Source: Lipingzhangella_A rawalii
GTDB taxonomy: Bacteria > Actinomycetota > Actinomycetes > Streptosporangiales > Streptosporangiaceae
Direction of reading: 5' to 3'
Assembly: GCF_031628175.1 (NCBI RefSeq)
Contig: NZ_JAVLVT010000012.1
Location: 1 to 39,143 of the forward strand
Length of the DNA stretch: 39,143 nt
Shown here: piece by piece, positions 24,999-34,036 of the stretch
How the letters are laid out: every line of letters starts with the position of its first letter
Numbering within the stretch: the first letter of the stretch is position 1
The notes under the pieces: generated by a model
What the model was told of the DNA's origin: nothing
What the model saw: the letters and a program-made list of their open reading frames with translations, nothing else
Database searches by the model: none
Program-made: the position numbers and the translations under genes

Positions 24999-26156
24999 TC
25001 ACTCTGCTACGGACACGCTGGGGTGGCCGGATTCCATGCCTGCGTCGGTCATGTCTTCGGCCAGGCGGGTGGCTTCTTCGATGAGGGTCTCCACGATTTT
25101 TGATTCGGGCACGGTCTTGATGACCTCGCCCTTGACGAAGATCTGTCCCTTACCGTTGCCTGAGGCCACTCCGAGGTCGGCGTCGCGGGCCTCGCCGGGG
25201 CCGTTGACCACGCAGCCCATCACGGCGACCCGTAGTGGCACGTCCATACCCTCGAGCCCGGCGGTGACCTCGTCGGCCAGCTGATAGACGTCCACCTGCG
25301 CCCGCCCACAGCTGGGGCAGGACACGATCTCCAGGCCGCGCTCGCGCAGCCCGAGCGACTCCAGGATCTGGATTCCGACCTTGACCTCGTCGGCCGGGGG
25401 CGCGGACAGCGAGACCCGGATCGTATCCCCGATCCCTTCGGACAGCAGCGCCCCGAACGCCGCGGCCGACTTGATGGTGCCCTGGAACGCGGGACCGGCC
25501 TCGGTGACGCCCAGGTGCAGCGGATAGTCGCACCGCTGGGCCAACAGCCGGTAGGCCTGCACCATCACCACCGGATCGTGGTGCTTCACCGAGATCTTGA
25601 TGTCGCGGAAACCGTGCTCCTCGAACAGCGAGCACTCCCACAGCGCCGACTCACACAAGGCCTCCGGGGTGGCCTTGCCGTGCTTGGCCAACAGCCGCTG
25701 GTCCAATGAGCCCGCGTTGACCCCGATCCGGATCGGGACCCCGGCATCGCCAGCGGCCCGGGCGATCGCGCCCACCTGGTCATCGAACTTCTTGATATTG
25801 CCCGGATTGACCCGCACCGCCGCGCAGCCGGCCTCGATCGCGGCGAACACATACTTCGGCTGGAAATGAATATCGGCGATCACCGGGATCTGGGACTTGC
25901 GCGCGATGATCGGCAACGCCTCGGCATCATCGGTCGTGGGCACCGCCACCCGCACGATCTGGCACCCCGACGCGGTCAACTCCGCGATCTGCTGCAAGGT
26001 CGCGTTGATGTCGGAGGTCACCGTGGTCGTCATCGACTGCACCGACACCGGCGCATCCCCACCCACCGCAACATTCCCGACCTGCAACTGCCGAGTCGGC
26101 CGCCGATCAGCGATCGGGCGCGGCCGCGCCGCAGGCATACCAAGATCGACACTCAC
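24999..26156 (-). CDS. ispG: Flavodoxin/ferredoxin-dependent HMBPP synthase (IspG/GcpE)
   Basis: This 385-residue enzyme converts methylerythritol cyclodiphosphate to hydroxymethylbutenyl diphosphate in the MEP isoprenoid pathway. The TIM-barrel half carries PVSVQSMTTT and IVRVAVPTTDDAEALP. The [4Fe-4S] ligands C280, C283 and C315 are seen in SCPSCGRAQ and VMGCVVNGPGEA, with the nearby E322 thought to bind iron. The start is GTG 26156 with GAGGTGAG upstream. It lies 214 bases downstream of the site-2 protease gene, enough for its own promoter. It shares the neighbourhood with dxr, another MEP enzyme. Confidence 0.97.
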   Translation of the reverse strand: MSVDLGMPAARPRPIADRRPTRQLQVGNVAVGGDAPVSVQSMTTTVTSDINATLQQIAELTASGCQIVRVAVPTTDDAEALPIIARKSQIPVIADIHFQPKYVFAAIEAGCAAVRVNPGNIKKFDDQVGAIARAAGDAGVPIRIGVNAGSLDQRLLAKHGKATPEALCESALWECSLFEEHGFRDIKISVKHHDPVVMVQAYRLLAQRCDYPLHLGVTEAGPAFQGTIKSAAAFGALLSEGIGDTIRVSLSAPPADEVKVGIQILESLGLRERGLEIVSCPSCGRAQVDVYQLADEVTAGLEGMDVPLRVAVMGCVVNGPGEARDADLGVASGNGKGQIFVKGEVIKTVPESKIVETLIEEATRLAEDMTDAGMESGHPSVSVAE

Positions 26157-26370
26157 GCCATCTCACCTCGCTGGCCGGTGGGCAGCTGCCCACCGGCGGA
26201 GTCCCCTCGTGGTCACAGATCAGCCCGCCGCTGGGGGCGGTTTCGACGCCAAGGCTACCGGCCGAATCATCCGGCTGGGACGCATCCGCCAAGCTGGTCA
26301 CCAGGTATTGCCCCGCAGTACACCCCGGCGGAACGCGAGCCGGCGCGCCCGGGAGTCAGTCGTGGGGGAG

Positions 26371-27735
26371 TCACTGCACCAGCCGCACCGGGTTGACGAT
26401 GTCCGCGATCAACAGCAGCACACTGAGTCCCACGAACGCCAGGATCACGACATAGGCCACAGGCATCAGCTTCGCCGTGTCAAAGGGGCCGGGGTCGGGG
26501 CGTCGGAACAACCGAGCGAGGTGCCTGCGGACGGACTCCCACAGCGCACCGAAGATATGCCCGCCGTCCAGCGGCAGCAGTGGCAGCATGTTCAGCGCGA
26601 ACAGGAACAGGTTCACGGTTGCCAGCATCATCAGCATGACCGCGCCCCGATCCACGATCGGCATGTCGAGGGTAAGGATCTCACCGCCGATCCGAGACGC
26701 TCCCACCACGCCGACCGGCGAGTCCGGCTGGCGCTCGGCGCCGGCGAATGTCGCGTTCCACAGATCCGGAATTTTCGTGGGCAGCAGGATCAGGTGCTCC
26801 CCGACCTGATAGGCGGTGTCCGCCATATGGGCGGCCGTCTCCCCGGCACTGAGCGGGCTACGCTCGTAGGCTGGCTGGATCCCGATGAAACCGGCTTCCT
26901 CGGTTTCCACGAGCACCCGGTCCTCAGCATCGGTCACCGGTTCACCGTCGGCGTCGGTGCGCTGGACCGGCGTCCCGTCCTCATCGAGGACAGCAACCTC
27001 GTTGCGGGTGATCTCGATGTCCAGTGTGTGGGTCGCACCGTCGCGTACAACCTCGATCGTGCCCGGTCCCGCGGCGTCGCGAATGGTCTCCTGGAGGCTG
27101 CGCCAGTCCGGGGTGGGGGTTCCGTTCACAGCCACGATCTCGTCACCGGGATACATTCCGGCCTCGGCGGCCGGTGTCGGGGCCGCGTCCTCGGGACACT
27201 CCTCCTGGCTCTCGTCAACGGCGACGACGCACTCGTTGACCACACCGACCGTGGTGGTCTCCTGTTGCAGGCCGATCCCCATCAGCACCGAGGCAAACAG
27301 AACCAGGGCCAGAATCAGGTTCATCACCGGCCCGCCGACCATGACCAGGATGCGTTTCCAGGGTTTGCGCTGGTAGAACATCCGGTCTTCGTCCCCGGGT
27401 TCGACCTCCACCAGGTGGGCCTCGCGGGCATCCTCGATCATCGCCCGCCACCGCGACATCCGCGTCCCGGAGCTGCTCTCGTCCCGCCTGGCCGGAGGGA
27501 TCATGCCAACCATGCGCACGTAGCCGGCGATGGGAACGGCCTTGATGCCGTACTCGGTCTCTCCCCACGTCCGGGACCACAGGGTTGTGCCAACCCCGAC
27601 CATGTACTGCGTACAGCGGATATTGAAGAGTTTCGCGAACGCCAGATGCCCCAGCTCGTGCCAGGCGATCGAGAAGAGCAGCCCGAGAACGAACAGCACG
27701 ATCCCGATCGTGGTCAACACTGCGAGCATCGACAC
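26371..27735 (-). CDS. M50 site-2 protease (RseP/Rip1-like)
   Basis: The protein (454 aa) is an integral-membrane zinc protease. The zinc motif HELGH (H26, E27, H30) lies in the first membrane span, and the LDG motif (LPLLPLDGGHIFG) lies in a later span. Between them are PDZ-type sequences: AAEAGMYPGDEIVAVNGTPTPDW, and GFIGIQPAYE further on. Such proteases cut anti-sigma factors or other membrane regulators after a first cleavage outside; Rip1 does this in Mycobacterium tuberculosis. It starts seven bases after dxr on the same strand, a linkage widespread in actinobacteria. An acidic insertion (ESQEECPED, TPVQRTDADGEP) is longer than I would expect and may be an adaptation to salt. Confidence 0.94.
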   Translation of the reverse strand: MSMLAVLTTIGIVLFVLGLLFSIAWHELGHLAFAKLFNIRCTQYMVGVGTTLWSRTWGETEYGIKAVPIAGYVRMVGMIPPARRDESSSGTRMSRWRAMIEDAREAHLVEVEPGDEDRMFYQRKPWKRILVMVGGPVMNLILALVLFASVLMGIGLQQETTTVGVVNECVVAVDESQEECPEDAAPTPAAEAGMYPGDEIVAVNGTPTPDWRSLQETIRDAAGPGTIEVVRDGATHTLDIEITRNEVAVLDEDGTPVQRTDADGEPVTDAEDRVLVETEEAGFIGIQPAYERSPLSAGETAAHMADTAYQVGEHLILLPTKIPDLWNATFAGAERQPDSPVGVVGASRIGGEILTLDMPIVDRGAVMLMMLATVNLFLFALNMLPLLPLDGGHIFGALWESVRRHLARLFRRPDPGPFDTAKLMPVAYVVILAFVGLSVLLLIADIVNPVRLVQ

Positions 27736-27741
27736 CTCTCC

Positions 27742-28998
27742 TCAGCCGGCCCGGGTGATCAGCTCCCGCGCGCGCGCCCGAGCCCACGCATCGGCCGCGT
27801 ACACAGCCGGCAGCCCGGTGTCCTGCGCGGCGCCGCTGTGTTCCGAGACTACCTGGGCTACCGTGTCCACGATCGCCGGAAATGCCAGGCGGTGTTCGAG
27901 GAACGCGGCAACGGCTTCCTCATTGGCCGCGTTGTACACGGCGGGAGCCGTTCCCCCTGTCGCTCCCACCGTGGCCGCGAGCTCGACCGCTGGAAACGCC
28001 CGCGGGTCGAGCGGTTCGAAGGTCCAGGTGTGGGCGGAGGTCCAGTCCACCGGCGTACTCGCACCAGGCACCCGATGGGGCCAGCCGATTCCGTTGGCGA
28101 TGGGGAGCCGCATGTCGGGAGGGCTGGCCTGGGCCAGCGTGGTGCCGTCGACCAGCTCGACCATGGAGTGGATCACGGACTGGGGATGCACCACCACCCG
28201 GATCTGCTCGAACGGCACATCAAACAGGAGGTGAGCCTCGATGACCTCGAGCCCCTTGTTGACCAAGGTGGCGGAATTCACCGTGATCATCGGCCCCATG
28301 CTCCAGGTTGGGTGGGCAAGGGCCTGCTCTGGGGTGACGCCGGCCAGGTCACCGCGCGACCAACCACGGAACGGTCCCCCACTCGCGGTGATGACGAGCC
28401 GGCTCAGTTCCGCGGTCTGAGCACCGACGATGCCCTGGGCGAGGCTGCGGAGGCCGGAAAACTCGACCCGTGGAAAGCACTGGGCCAGGGCGAAGTGTTC
28501 CGAGTCCACGGGCACGATCTGGCCGGGCTCGGCGGCAGCCCGCACGAGCGGTCCCCCGATGATCAGAGATTCCTTGTTGGCCAGGGCCAGCAGGCGTCCC
28601 GCGTTCACGGCGGCAAGGGTGGACTCCAGCCCCAGGGCTCCGGTGATGGCATTGAGCACCACGGAACAGGGCCATGTGGCTACCTCGGCCACTCCGGAGC
28701 TACCAAGGAGGAGTTTGGCAGTGCTGCCACGGTCACTCAGACAGGCGCGGGTCGCCTCGGCAGCCGCGGTATCGGCGACGGCCACCGCCTCCACCCCCAA
28801 AGCGACGGCCTGATCGGCCAGCAGGTCCGGGCGGCTCCCCCCGGCCGCAAGGGCCACAACCCGGAATCGGTCCGGGTTGCGCCGCACAATATCCACGGCC
28901 TGGGTCCCGACCGATCCCGTGGAGCCCAGGATCACGATGTCCCGACGTTGGTGGCTGGACGTGGCAGCCAGGCGTTCCGCGATTCGCACGTCTCCCAT
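27742..28998 (-). CDS. dxr: 1-deoxy-D-xylulose-5-phosphate reductoisomerase
   Basis: Dxr (418 aa) performs the first committed step of the MEP pathway, converting DXP to MEP with NADPH. The NADPH loop GSTGSVG lies at about 25 to 31. NKESLIIGG and PVDSEHFAL precede the catalytic-site segments with the metal-binding residues. AHPTWSMGPMITVNSATLVNKGLEVIEAHLLF and HPQSVIHSMVE are strongly conserved. ATG 28998 is chosen because the further 39 upstream residues are Arg/His-rich shadow. The gene begins the leftward dxr–rip block and is divergent from the secreted hydrolase at 29325. Confidence 0.96.
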   Translation of the reverse strand: MGDVRIAERLAATSSHQRRDIVILGSTGSVGTQAVDIVRRNPDRFRVVALAAGGSRPDLLADQAVALGVEAVAVADTAAAEATRACLSDRGSTAKLLLGSSGVAEVATWPCSVVLNAITGALGLESTLAAVNAGRLLALANKESLIIGGPLVRAAAEPGQIVPVDSEHFALAQCFPRVEFSGLRSLAQGIVGAQTAELSRLVITASGGPFRGWSRGDLAGVTPEQALAHPTWSMGPMITVNSATLVNKGLEVIEAHLLFDVPFEQIRVVVHPQSVIHSMVELVDGTTLAQASPPDMRLPIANGIGWPHRVPGASTPVDWTSAHTWTFEPLDPRAFPAVELAATVGATGGTAPAVYNAANEEAVAAFLEHRLAFPAIVDTVAQVVSEHSGAAQDTGLPAVYAADAWARARARELITRAG

Positions 28999-29119
28999 TG
29001 TGACGTACCCGCGGGCGTATCGAACGGCCCGACGGTGCACCCGGCCTCGGCTGGCATGGTGCGGCCCCCGATCACACCGTGCCCGCCGGTGGTCGGGCTC
29101 CGGGGGTAGGAACACGATC

Positions 29120-29153
29120 TTGACGCTGATATCTACCAGCGAGTAAGTTACTC
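29120..29153 (+). promoter_or_regulatory. Promoter with palindromic operator for the secreted hydrolase gene
   Basis: TTGACG (29120–29125) and TAAGTT (29144–29149) with an 18-base spacer resemble a SigA-type promoter. A perfect dyad GAGTAAGTTACTC (29141–29153) covers the -10. This is a classic repressor arrangement. The rest of 28999 to 29324 shows no gene. Confidence 0.45.
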
Positions 29154-29324
29154 ATAATTAACAATATGGCTCAGGTCACACACTGACCGCTGGCGACCAT
29201 CCAGACCGAGCCGAACACCAGAGTCGACCGCTGGTCCGACCCCACGTGTCGGACACCGAGGCAACCGCGGCCGGTGATGCCACGGATTGCCGTGCCCCAT
29301 CCCCCAAGCGCACCCGAGGTCCCC

Positions 29325-30923
29325 ATGCAACGCATCTGGTTGAGGGTCTGCACCGTACTCACCGCTCTTGGCACCGCCGTCGCCCTTGCCCCAGCCGCCC
29401 CCGCGGCGGCCGGGGTAGACAAGTCATACGAGACCATCCCCGGTCACGAGGACACCGACCTCTCGGCCTACGTGATCACTCCCGATACAGACGGCCCCCA
29501 CCCGCTTCTCGTCTTCCCCGCCCCCTGGGGCATGCATGGCAGCATCTATGTCGGGGCCGCCCAACGCCTGGCCGAGGAGTCCGGCTATCAGGTCGTCAGC
29601 TACACCGCCCGCGGCTTCTGGGACTCGGACGGTGGCATCGAAGTCGCCGGCCCGGAGGACATCGCCGATGCCCAGGCCGTTATCGACTGGGCCCTGGACA
29701 ACACCGACGCTGACCCCAGCGCCATCGGCATGGGCGGCATCTCCTACGGCGCCGGAATCAGCCTGCTCACCGCCGCCAATGACGACCGTGTCGGGGCAGT
29801 GGGTGCGATGAGCGGCTGGTCCGATCTCGAGGAGTCGCTGTACCCGAACGAGACCATCAACGTACAGGCCGCCGAAGCCCTCCTCCTGGCGGGGGACCTG
29901 CTCGGCGACTACGGTGAAACGCTGGACCATGTGGCCAGCGAGTACCGACAGGGAAACATCCAGCCGGCGCTGGACATGGCCCCCGAACGCAGTGCTGTCA
30001 CCCACCTGGATGAGCTCAACGCCAACCAACCAGCGGTCATGATCGCCCATCCGTGGAATGACGGCATCTTCCCGCCCCGCCAGATCACCGAGTTCTACTC
30101 CGAACTGGAGCTGCCCAAGAGGCTGATGCTGACCCCCGGTGACCACGCCACCCCCGAGGCGTTCGGAGCCGCCGGCCTGCCCAACACGGTCTGGGAAGAT
30201 CTGGGTCGTTGGTTCGATCACCATCTCACCGGAGCGGACAACGGGATCGACGCCGAGGACCCGGTGCATATCCAGGAGAACAGCAAGAACGGAGCATGGT
30301 CGAGCCATCCGGACTGGGAGTCGGTGACCGAAACCACCGAGACGCACTACCTCTCCGAGCCGCGCCGGTCCCTGCGACAGTGGCAGGCTACCGGTGGAAT
30401 GGAGCCGGAACCGGACACCGGCTGGGACTACCGAATCCGCGCCGGCCTGGGGACCACCGCCCACAGCGGAACCCTGCTGGTCAGCGGTGCGCTACTCCAG
30501 TTCCTCGACCTGCCCACCGGGGTCTCCCTCCCGCTGGTCAACCGGTACCGCGCGGGGGTCTGGACCGGACCGGAGTACCCGGACGGCGCCACCGTCAGTG
30601 GAACTCCACGGGCACAGATCACCGTCACCCCGACCGCAGCCGAACAGTCCCTGTACTTCTACCTGTTCTCCACGAACCGGCACGGGACCGGGGCGCTAGT
30701 CTCCCACCAGCCCTACACTCTGCGGGATGTCACCCCCGACGAACCCACCACAGTCGACGTGGACCTACAGCCCGTCGTGCGCGACATCCCCGCGGGGCAC
30801 CACCTGACGTTGATCGTGGACACCGGGGATCCTCGGTACACGGACGAGAGTGAATTCGGCGAACGTGTGGAATTCGGTTCCCCCGAGGAGGAACCGGCCC
30901 ACCTGAATGTTCCCCTCGGATAA
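29325..30923 (+). CDS. Secreted CocE/S15-type alpha/beta hydrolase
   Basis: The protein (532 aa) has a signal peptide (residues 1 to about 29, ending APAAPAAAG). An alpha/beta-hydrolase domain follows, with the catalytic triad S140 in GGISYG, D246 in WNDGIFP and H274 in GDHATP. A C-terminal jelly-roll-like domain (about 380 to 530) is typical of the X-Pro dipeptidyl-peptidase/CocE family. It should cleave peptide or ester bonds outside the cell; the family cannot be narrowed further. The mature protein is rich in Asp and Glu, as expected for a halotolerant secretome. The chosen ATG follows GAGGT; an ATG at 29274 would add 17 residues ahead of the signal peptide. A strong terminator follows. 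Confidence 0.9.
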   Translation: MQRIWLRVCTVLTALGTAVALAPAAPAAAGVDKSYETIPGHEDTDLSAYVITPDTDGPHPLLVFPAPWGMHGSIYVGAAQRLAEESGYQVVSYTARGFWDSDGGIEVAGPEDIADAQAVIDWALDNTDADPSAIGMGGISYGAGISLLTAANDDRVGAVGAMSGWSDLEESLYPNETINVQAAEALLLAGDLLGDYGETLDHVASEYRQGNIQPALDMAPERSAVTHLDELNANQPAVMIAHPWNDGIFPPRQITEFYSELELPKRLMLTPGDHATPEAFGAAGLPNTVWEDLGRWFDHHLTGADNGIDAEDPVHIQENSKNGAWSSHPDWESVTETTETHYLSEPRRSLRQWQATGGMEPEPDTGWDYRIRAGLGTTAHSGTLLVSGALLQFLDLPTGVSLPLVNRYRAGVWTGPEYPDGATVSGTPRAQITVTPTAAEQSLYFYLFSTNRHGTGALVSHQPYTLRDVTPDEPTTVDVDLQPVVRDIPAGHHLTLIVDTGDPRYTDESEFGERVEFGSPEEEPAHLNVPLG

Positions 30924-30930
30924 TCCGCGC

Positions 30931-30961
30931 GGGCCGGCCCGAATCGGGCCGGCCCGTTTCC
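30931..30961 (+). terminator. Intrinsic terminator after the secreted hydrolase
   Basis: CGGGCCGGCCCG at 30931–30942 and at 30946–30957 are mutually complementary, forming a 12-bp stem with the 3-base loop AAT, followed by TTTCCCT. The stem starts eight bases after the stop codon. Confidence 0.85.
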
Positions 30962-31033
30962 CTACCCGGAAAACGCGCTACACAAACGCGAAGTAACTGA
31001 CCAGCTACACGTTGTGTGGCATGATAACGGTCC

Positions 31034-32032
31034 ATGACCGTGCTTCGCTTCAGTGGACTCCTACGCCCGATCGCCGGGCTCGCCCTTGTTCCGGTGCTCC
31101 TTCTCGGCCCCAGCACCGCCGCTCAGGCCACGCTCGCCGAGGACGACGATCCCGAGGTCGTGCACCACAGTGTCACCGTCACCGACGATGCTGACGCAGC
31201 ACCAGACCAGCGGGCCGTCCTCGACTATTGGACCCCGGAACGCATGGCAACCGCGACCCCGGTGGCGGCACTCCTCGACGATGTCTCCGGGCGCCTTCCC
31301 CTCACTCCTGGCCCCCGGTCCCACACATCCGCCCCGCACCCGGCCACCAGCGGCAGCGCGGAGCGCTGGACCGGCGGTGGCCGGGTCGCCGAGACGACCG
31401 GCAAGGTATTCATGACCATGCACGGCCGGGATCTCAGCTGCTCCGCCTCGGTGGTCAGCGCCGAGAACGCGGCCACGGTGATCAGCGCCGGGCACTGCCT
31501 CAAGGACGGCACCGGTGACTGGGCCGAACGTTGGGTCTTCGTGCCCGGATACGCGGAGGGCGAGCGTCCACACGGCACCTTCGTCGCCCGAGACCTCTAT
31601 GTCACCGGGCGCTGGGCCAACGACGCCGACGACAGCGCCGACGTCGGTATGGCCGTGCTGCACCCCAACGACGAGGACGTGGCCGTGGCCGATGCGGTAG
31701 GTGCGCAGAACATCACCTTCTCCAGTCCCGAGGTGCGACATGTCCATGCCTTCGGCTTTCCCGCAGACGGACGCTTCGACGGTGAGCACCTGTACTTCTG
31801 TTCCGGACAGACCACCCCGGACACTCGCAGTACGTCAGCATCGGGGATGGCCTGTCAGATGACCCGGGGGTCCAGCGGCGGCCCGTGGCTGACCGATTTT
31901 GATCCCGAAACCGGCCGCGGCTCCATCAGCTCGGTTATCAGCTTCAAGTACGCCGACGATCCCAACACCCAGTACGGGCCACCCCTCGGTACGGATGTGC
32001 GTCGCATGCACGCCCAAGCCGAACTGCGCTGA
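31034..32032 (+). CDS. Secreted trypsin-fold serine protease (V8/S1-like)
   Basis: This 332-residue protein has a signal peptide (1 to about 33) and a probable propeptide (to about 120). The protease domain carries H154 in SAGHC, D203 in DSADVGM and S281 in GSSGGPW. Cysteine pairs C136–C155 and C256–C274 are likely disulfides. The C-terminus is short, without extra binding domains. It resembles the glutamyl-endopeptidase-like trypsin family of actinomycetes. A substitute for the V8 specificity residues cannot be read with confidence, so specificity is open. The ATG comes 13 bases after an AT-rich GATAAC, so the mRNA may be leaderless. Hairpins end the transcript at 32041. Confidence 0.9.
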   Translation: MTVLRFSGLLRPIAGLALVPVLLLGPSTAAQATLAEDDDPEVVHHSVTVTDDADAAPDQRAVLDYWTPERMATATPVAALLDDVSGRLPLTPGPRSHTSAPHPATSGSAERWTGGGRVAETTGKVFMTMHGRDLSCSASVVSAENAATVISAGHCLKDGTGDWAERWVFVPGYAEGERPHGTFVARDLYVTGRWANDADDSADVGMAVLHPNDEDVAVADAVGAQNITFSSPEVRHVHAFGFPADGRFDGEHLYFCSGQTTPDTRSTSASGMACQMTRGSSGGPWLTDFDPETGRGSISSVISFKYADDPNTQYGPPLGTDVRRMHAQAELR

Positions 32033-32040
32033 TCCGCTCC

Positions 32041-32072
32041 GCGGGCTGGGCGGCCGTCCACGCCCAGCCCGC
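32041..32072 (+). terminator. Terminator hairpin after the serine protease
   Basis: GCGGGCTGGGCG (32041–32052) pairs exactly with CGCCCAGCCCGC (32061–32072) over 12 bp with an 8-base loop. It starts nine bases past the stop codon. There is no U-tract. Confidence 0.7.
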
Positions 32073-32243
32073 CAGAGCTGAGTCACCTGGTCTTCTCGGG
32101 TCCGCTCAGGCACCTGTCGCATCGGACACGGTCTGCCTGGAACGCAGTACCGGACCTACCCGCCTGCGCCCCCGGAATCCAGCGATCTGGGAACCCGTAG
32201 CCGGACACCGGATCCGTGCCCGGCCGGCCTACGGTCGACCAAT

Positions 32244-32303
32244 CCGGGGCACGCGCGGGTGGGGATGGCCGGAACCGGTCATCCCCACCCGCGCGTGCCC
32301 CGG
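32244..32303. other. 60-base near-perfect hairpin in front of the membrane-protein gene
   Basis: Positions 32244–32267 pair perfectly with 32280–32303 (24 bp), and the inner GCCGG/CCGGT extends the stem to about 29 bp. The foot is CCGGGG/CCCCGG. It ends 30 bases before the ATG at 32334. A terminator (no U-tract) or a regulatory or RNase-processed structure are the two main readings. Confidence 0.75.
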
Positions 32304-32333
32304 TCACCGCGGAATTCGCTACTGTGATCATCG

Positions 32334-33218
32334 ATGACCTCCCCTAGCTCACCGCCGAATCAGGCAGATCGACGCATTGTCGGCGTGGTCGTCGGGCTAC
32401 TCGCCGTCGCGCTGATCGTGGTCATTATCGTGATCGGTGTCCTGGTGGCACGCCAGGTCAGTGAGAGTATCGGCGCCGGCGCCGCAGTGACCACGGAGGC
32501 CACCCCCGAGTCCTCCCCCGACGCAACGGTGGACGCGGACACACCCGAGGAGACGGAGACCGCGGACACCGGGGATCCCACCCCCGAGACGGACACACCG
32601 AGCGACCCGGATGCCCTCACGGACGCCGAGGTGGAGGGGTGGCAGGGCGTGCTGGTACGCAGTCGTCCGTTCGTCTACGACGTTCCCGCTGACTGGATCG
32701 TCCGCAGCCCGGGAATGATTTCCGGGTTCGAGGAGGAGGACCCCGACGCGCCGTTCGGCTACAGTCCGACCGTCGGGATGAGTGGCGTGGCGGTGTACGC
32801 CGCGCGGGCCGGGGACTGCGAGTACGTGGCCGATCCGGCCGTGGCCGGAACCTCCAGCTCGGAGGGGCTGGGTGACACGGCGGAGCGTGCGGAGGCGATG
32901 GCCACCGACTGGGCGGAGGCCGCCTACGGAAACGACGCTGGAGACCCGGAGCTGACCGTGGGGGCCGCGGAACCGTTCACAGAGAACGGTCTGGACGGGC
33001 ACCGTGTCACGGTTGAGGTCGCTCCGGCCACGGAGGACTGTTACCCGGAACAGGCCCAGGTGCAGGTTGTTTCGGTGGCCGACCCCGACCGGAACATGGT
33101 CGACCACTTTATCCTTTACGCCGACGTCACCGGGGACGAGGCAGCACCCCAGGACGACCTCGACGTCATCGTTTCGAGTCTGCGCCCCCAGGAGGACTGG
33201 GAGGATCCCAACGGCTAA
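32334..33218 (+). CDS. Single-pass membrane protein with acidic linker and extracellular domain
   Basis: I do not recognise this 294-residue protein. Residues 1 to 14 are cytoplasmic and hydrophilic, and a transmembrane segment spans about 16 to 39 (VVVGLLAVALIVVIIVIGVLVA). A strongly acidic Thr/Glu/Asp-rich linker covers about 50 to 100. A globular outer domain of about 190 residues follows, with three cysteines (DCEYVADP, EDCYPEQ, and the first in the same segment). The layout suggests a surface protein linked by a flexible spacer, with an Asp/Glu bias typical of salt-adapted surface proteins. It resembles no enzyme family I know. No ribosome site is clear in the 30 bases after the hairpin. 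Confidence 0.8.
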   Translation: MTSPSSPPNQADRRIVGVVVGLLAVALIVVIIVIGVLVARQVSESIGAGAAVTTEATPESSPDATVDADTPEETETADTGDPTPETDTPSDPDALTDAEVEGWQGVLVRSRPFVYDVPADWIVRSPGMISGFEEEDPDAPFGYSPTVGMSGVAVYAARAGDCEYVADPAVAGTSSSEGLGDTAERAEAMATDWAEAAYGNDAGDPELTVGAAEPFTENGLDGHRVTVEVAPATEDCYPEQAQVQVVSVADPDRNMVDHFILYADVTGDEAAPQDDLDVIVSSLRPQEDWEDPNG

Positions 33219-33284
33219 GTGTGTTCGTGGAGTGTCCGCGGGGGCGAGGCCCGAGGGACTCCCTCGGTGTCACCATCCCCGAGG

Positions 33285-33742
33285 CCGCCCCCATGCTCGC
33301 GGGCCGTCGTGCGGGGGAGCACCCCGGAAACGACACACCATCGGTGACCCACTGTGGCGCGACGCCGCCGGCAGCCGACACGGCGCGTGCGGATTGACGA
33401 TAACCGCAACCACAACCCCCGCGCCTCCCCGGAGACGGTGGAGCCGGGATGGTCCGCATACCGCCGAGGACATATCCGCGGCGAAACACCGTGGCCTCCC
33501 CCACGCCCCAGGCCAGTAGGCGCAGGGGGGCACGGGTGGTGGTTCACCCGCAGGCGTCGTGGTGGCCCTGGTGCCGGGTGCCTGCCGTCGGTGGGTCAGG
33601 CCAGGGCTTGGTGTCGGGAGCTCCGGCCTCCGGGGGATGGTGGTGGCGGTGGTTGGTTGCCTGTGCGCGCCGTGTCGGCCGCCGGCGGCGTCGCGCCCTG
33701 GGGGGCGCTCCCCCGCACGACGGCCAGCGAGCATGGGGGCGG
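33285..33742. repeat. Large interrupted inverted repeat in a gene-free gap
   Basis: Two pairs of arms face each other. 33285–33320 matches the reverse complement of 33707–33742 at 35 of 36 positions, and 33357–33387 matches 33666–33696 at 30 of 31. The left side has 36 bases between arms, the right side 10, so one side has gained or lost about 26 bases. A further partial match lies inward near 33402–33422. The central loop is 278 bases. The gap 33219 to 34036 has no gene I can support: its open frames occur on both strands because of the symmetry and match no family. Confidence 0.7.
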
Positions 33743-34036
33743 TGATCGCGGGCACCTCCCGCCGCCCGGGGAGAGCGCACGTACCAGCACAGCGGCCAGC
33801 GGGGCCGGGGACGGGTGGACATCGCCAGGCCAGGCCCGACCGCGCTCCCAACTCCAAACAGCAGGCCGGGGACCGGGATCCGGAACCGTTCCGGGTACAG
33901 ACCGCCGGATCCGACACCCGATCCAACACCCGATCGGCTGGTTTGCTTGACCGGGCACGCTGTCCCGGGGCCGACACAGAACCGGACTTCTCAGGACACG
34001 GCTCGGTCGGCCCCCGGTGCTGGAGCACCTCGGTGG

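Noticed and set aside
25897..29109. Plus-strand open frame of 1,070 codons
   Set aside because: It is antisense to ispG, the site-2 protease and dxr, all well supported, and its sequence is Arg/His/Gly-rich with no family resemblance, as expected of a high-GC shadow.
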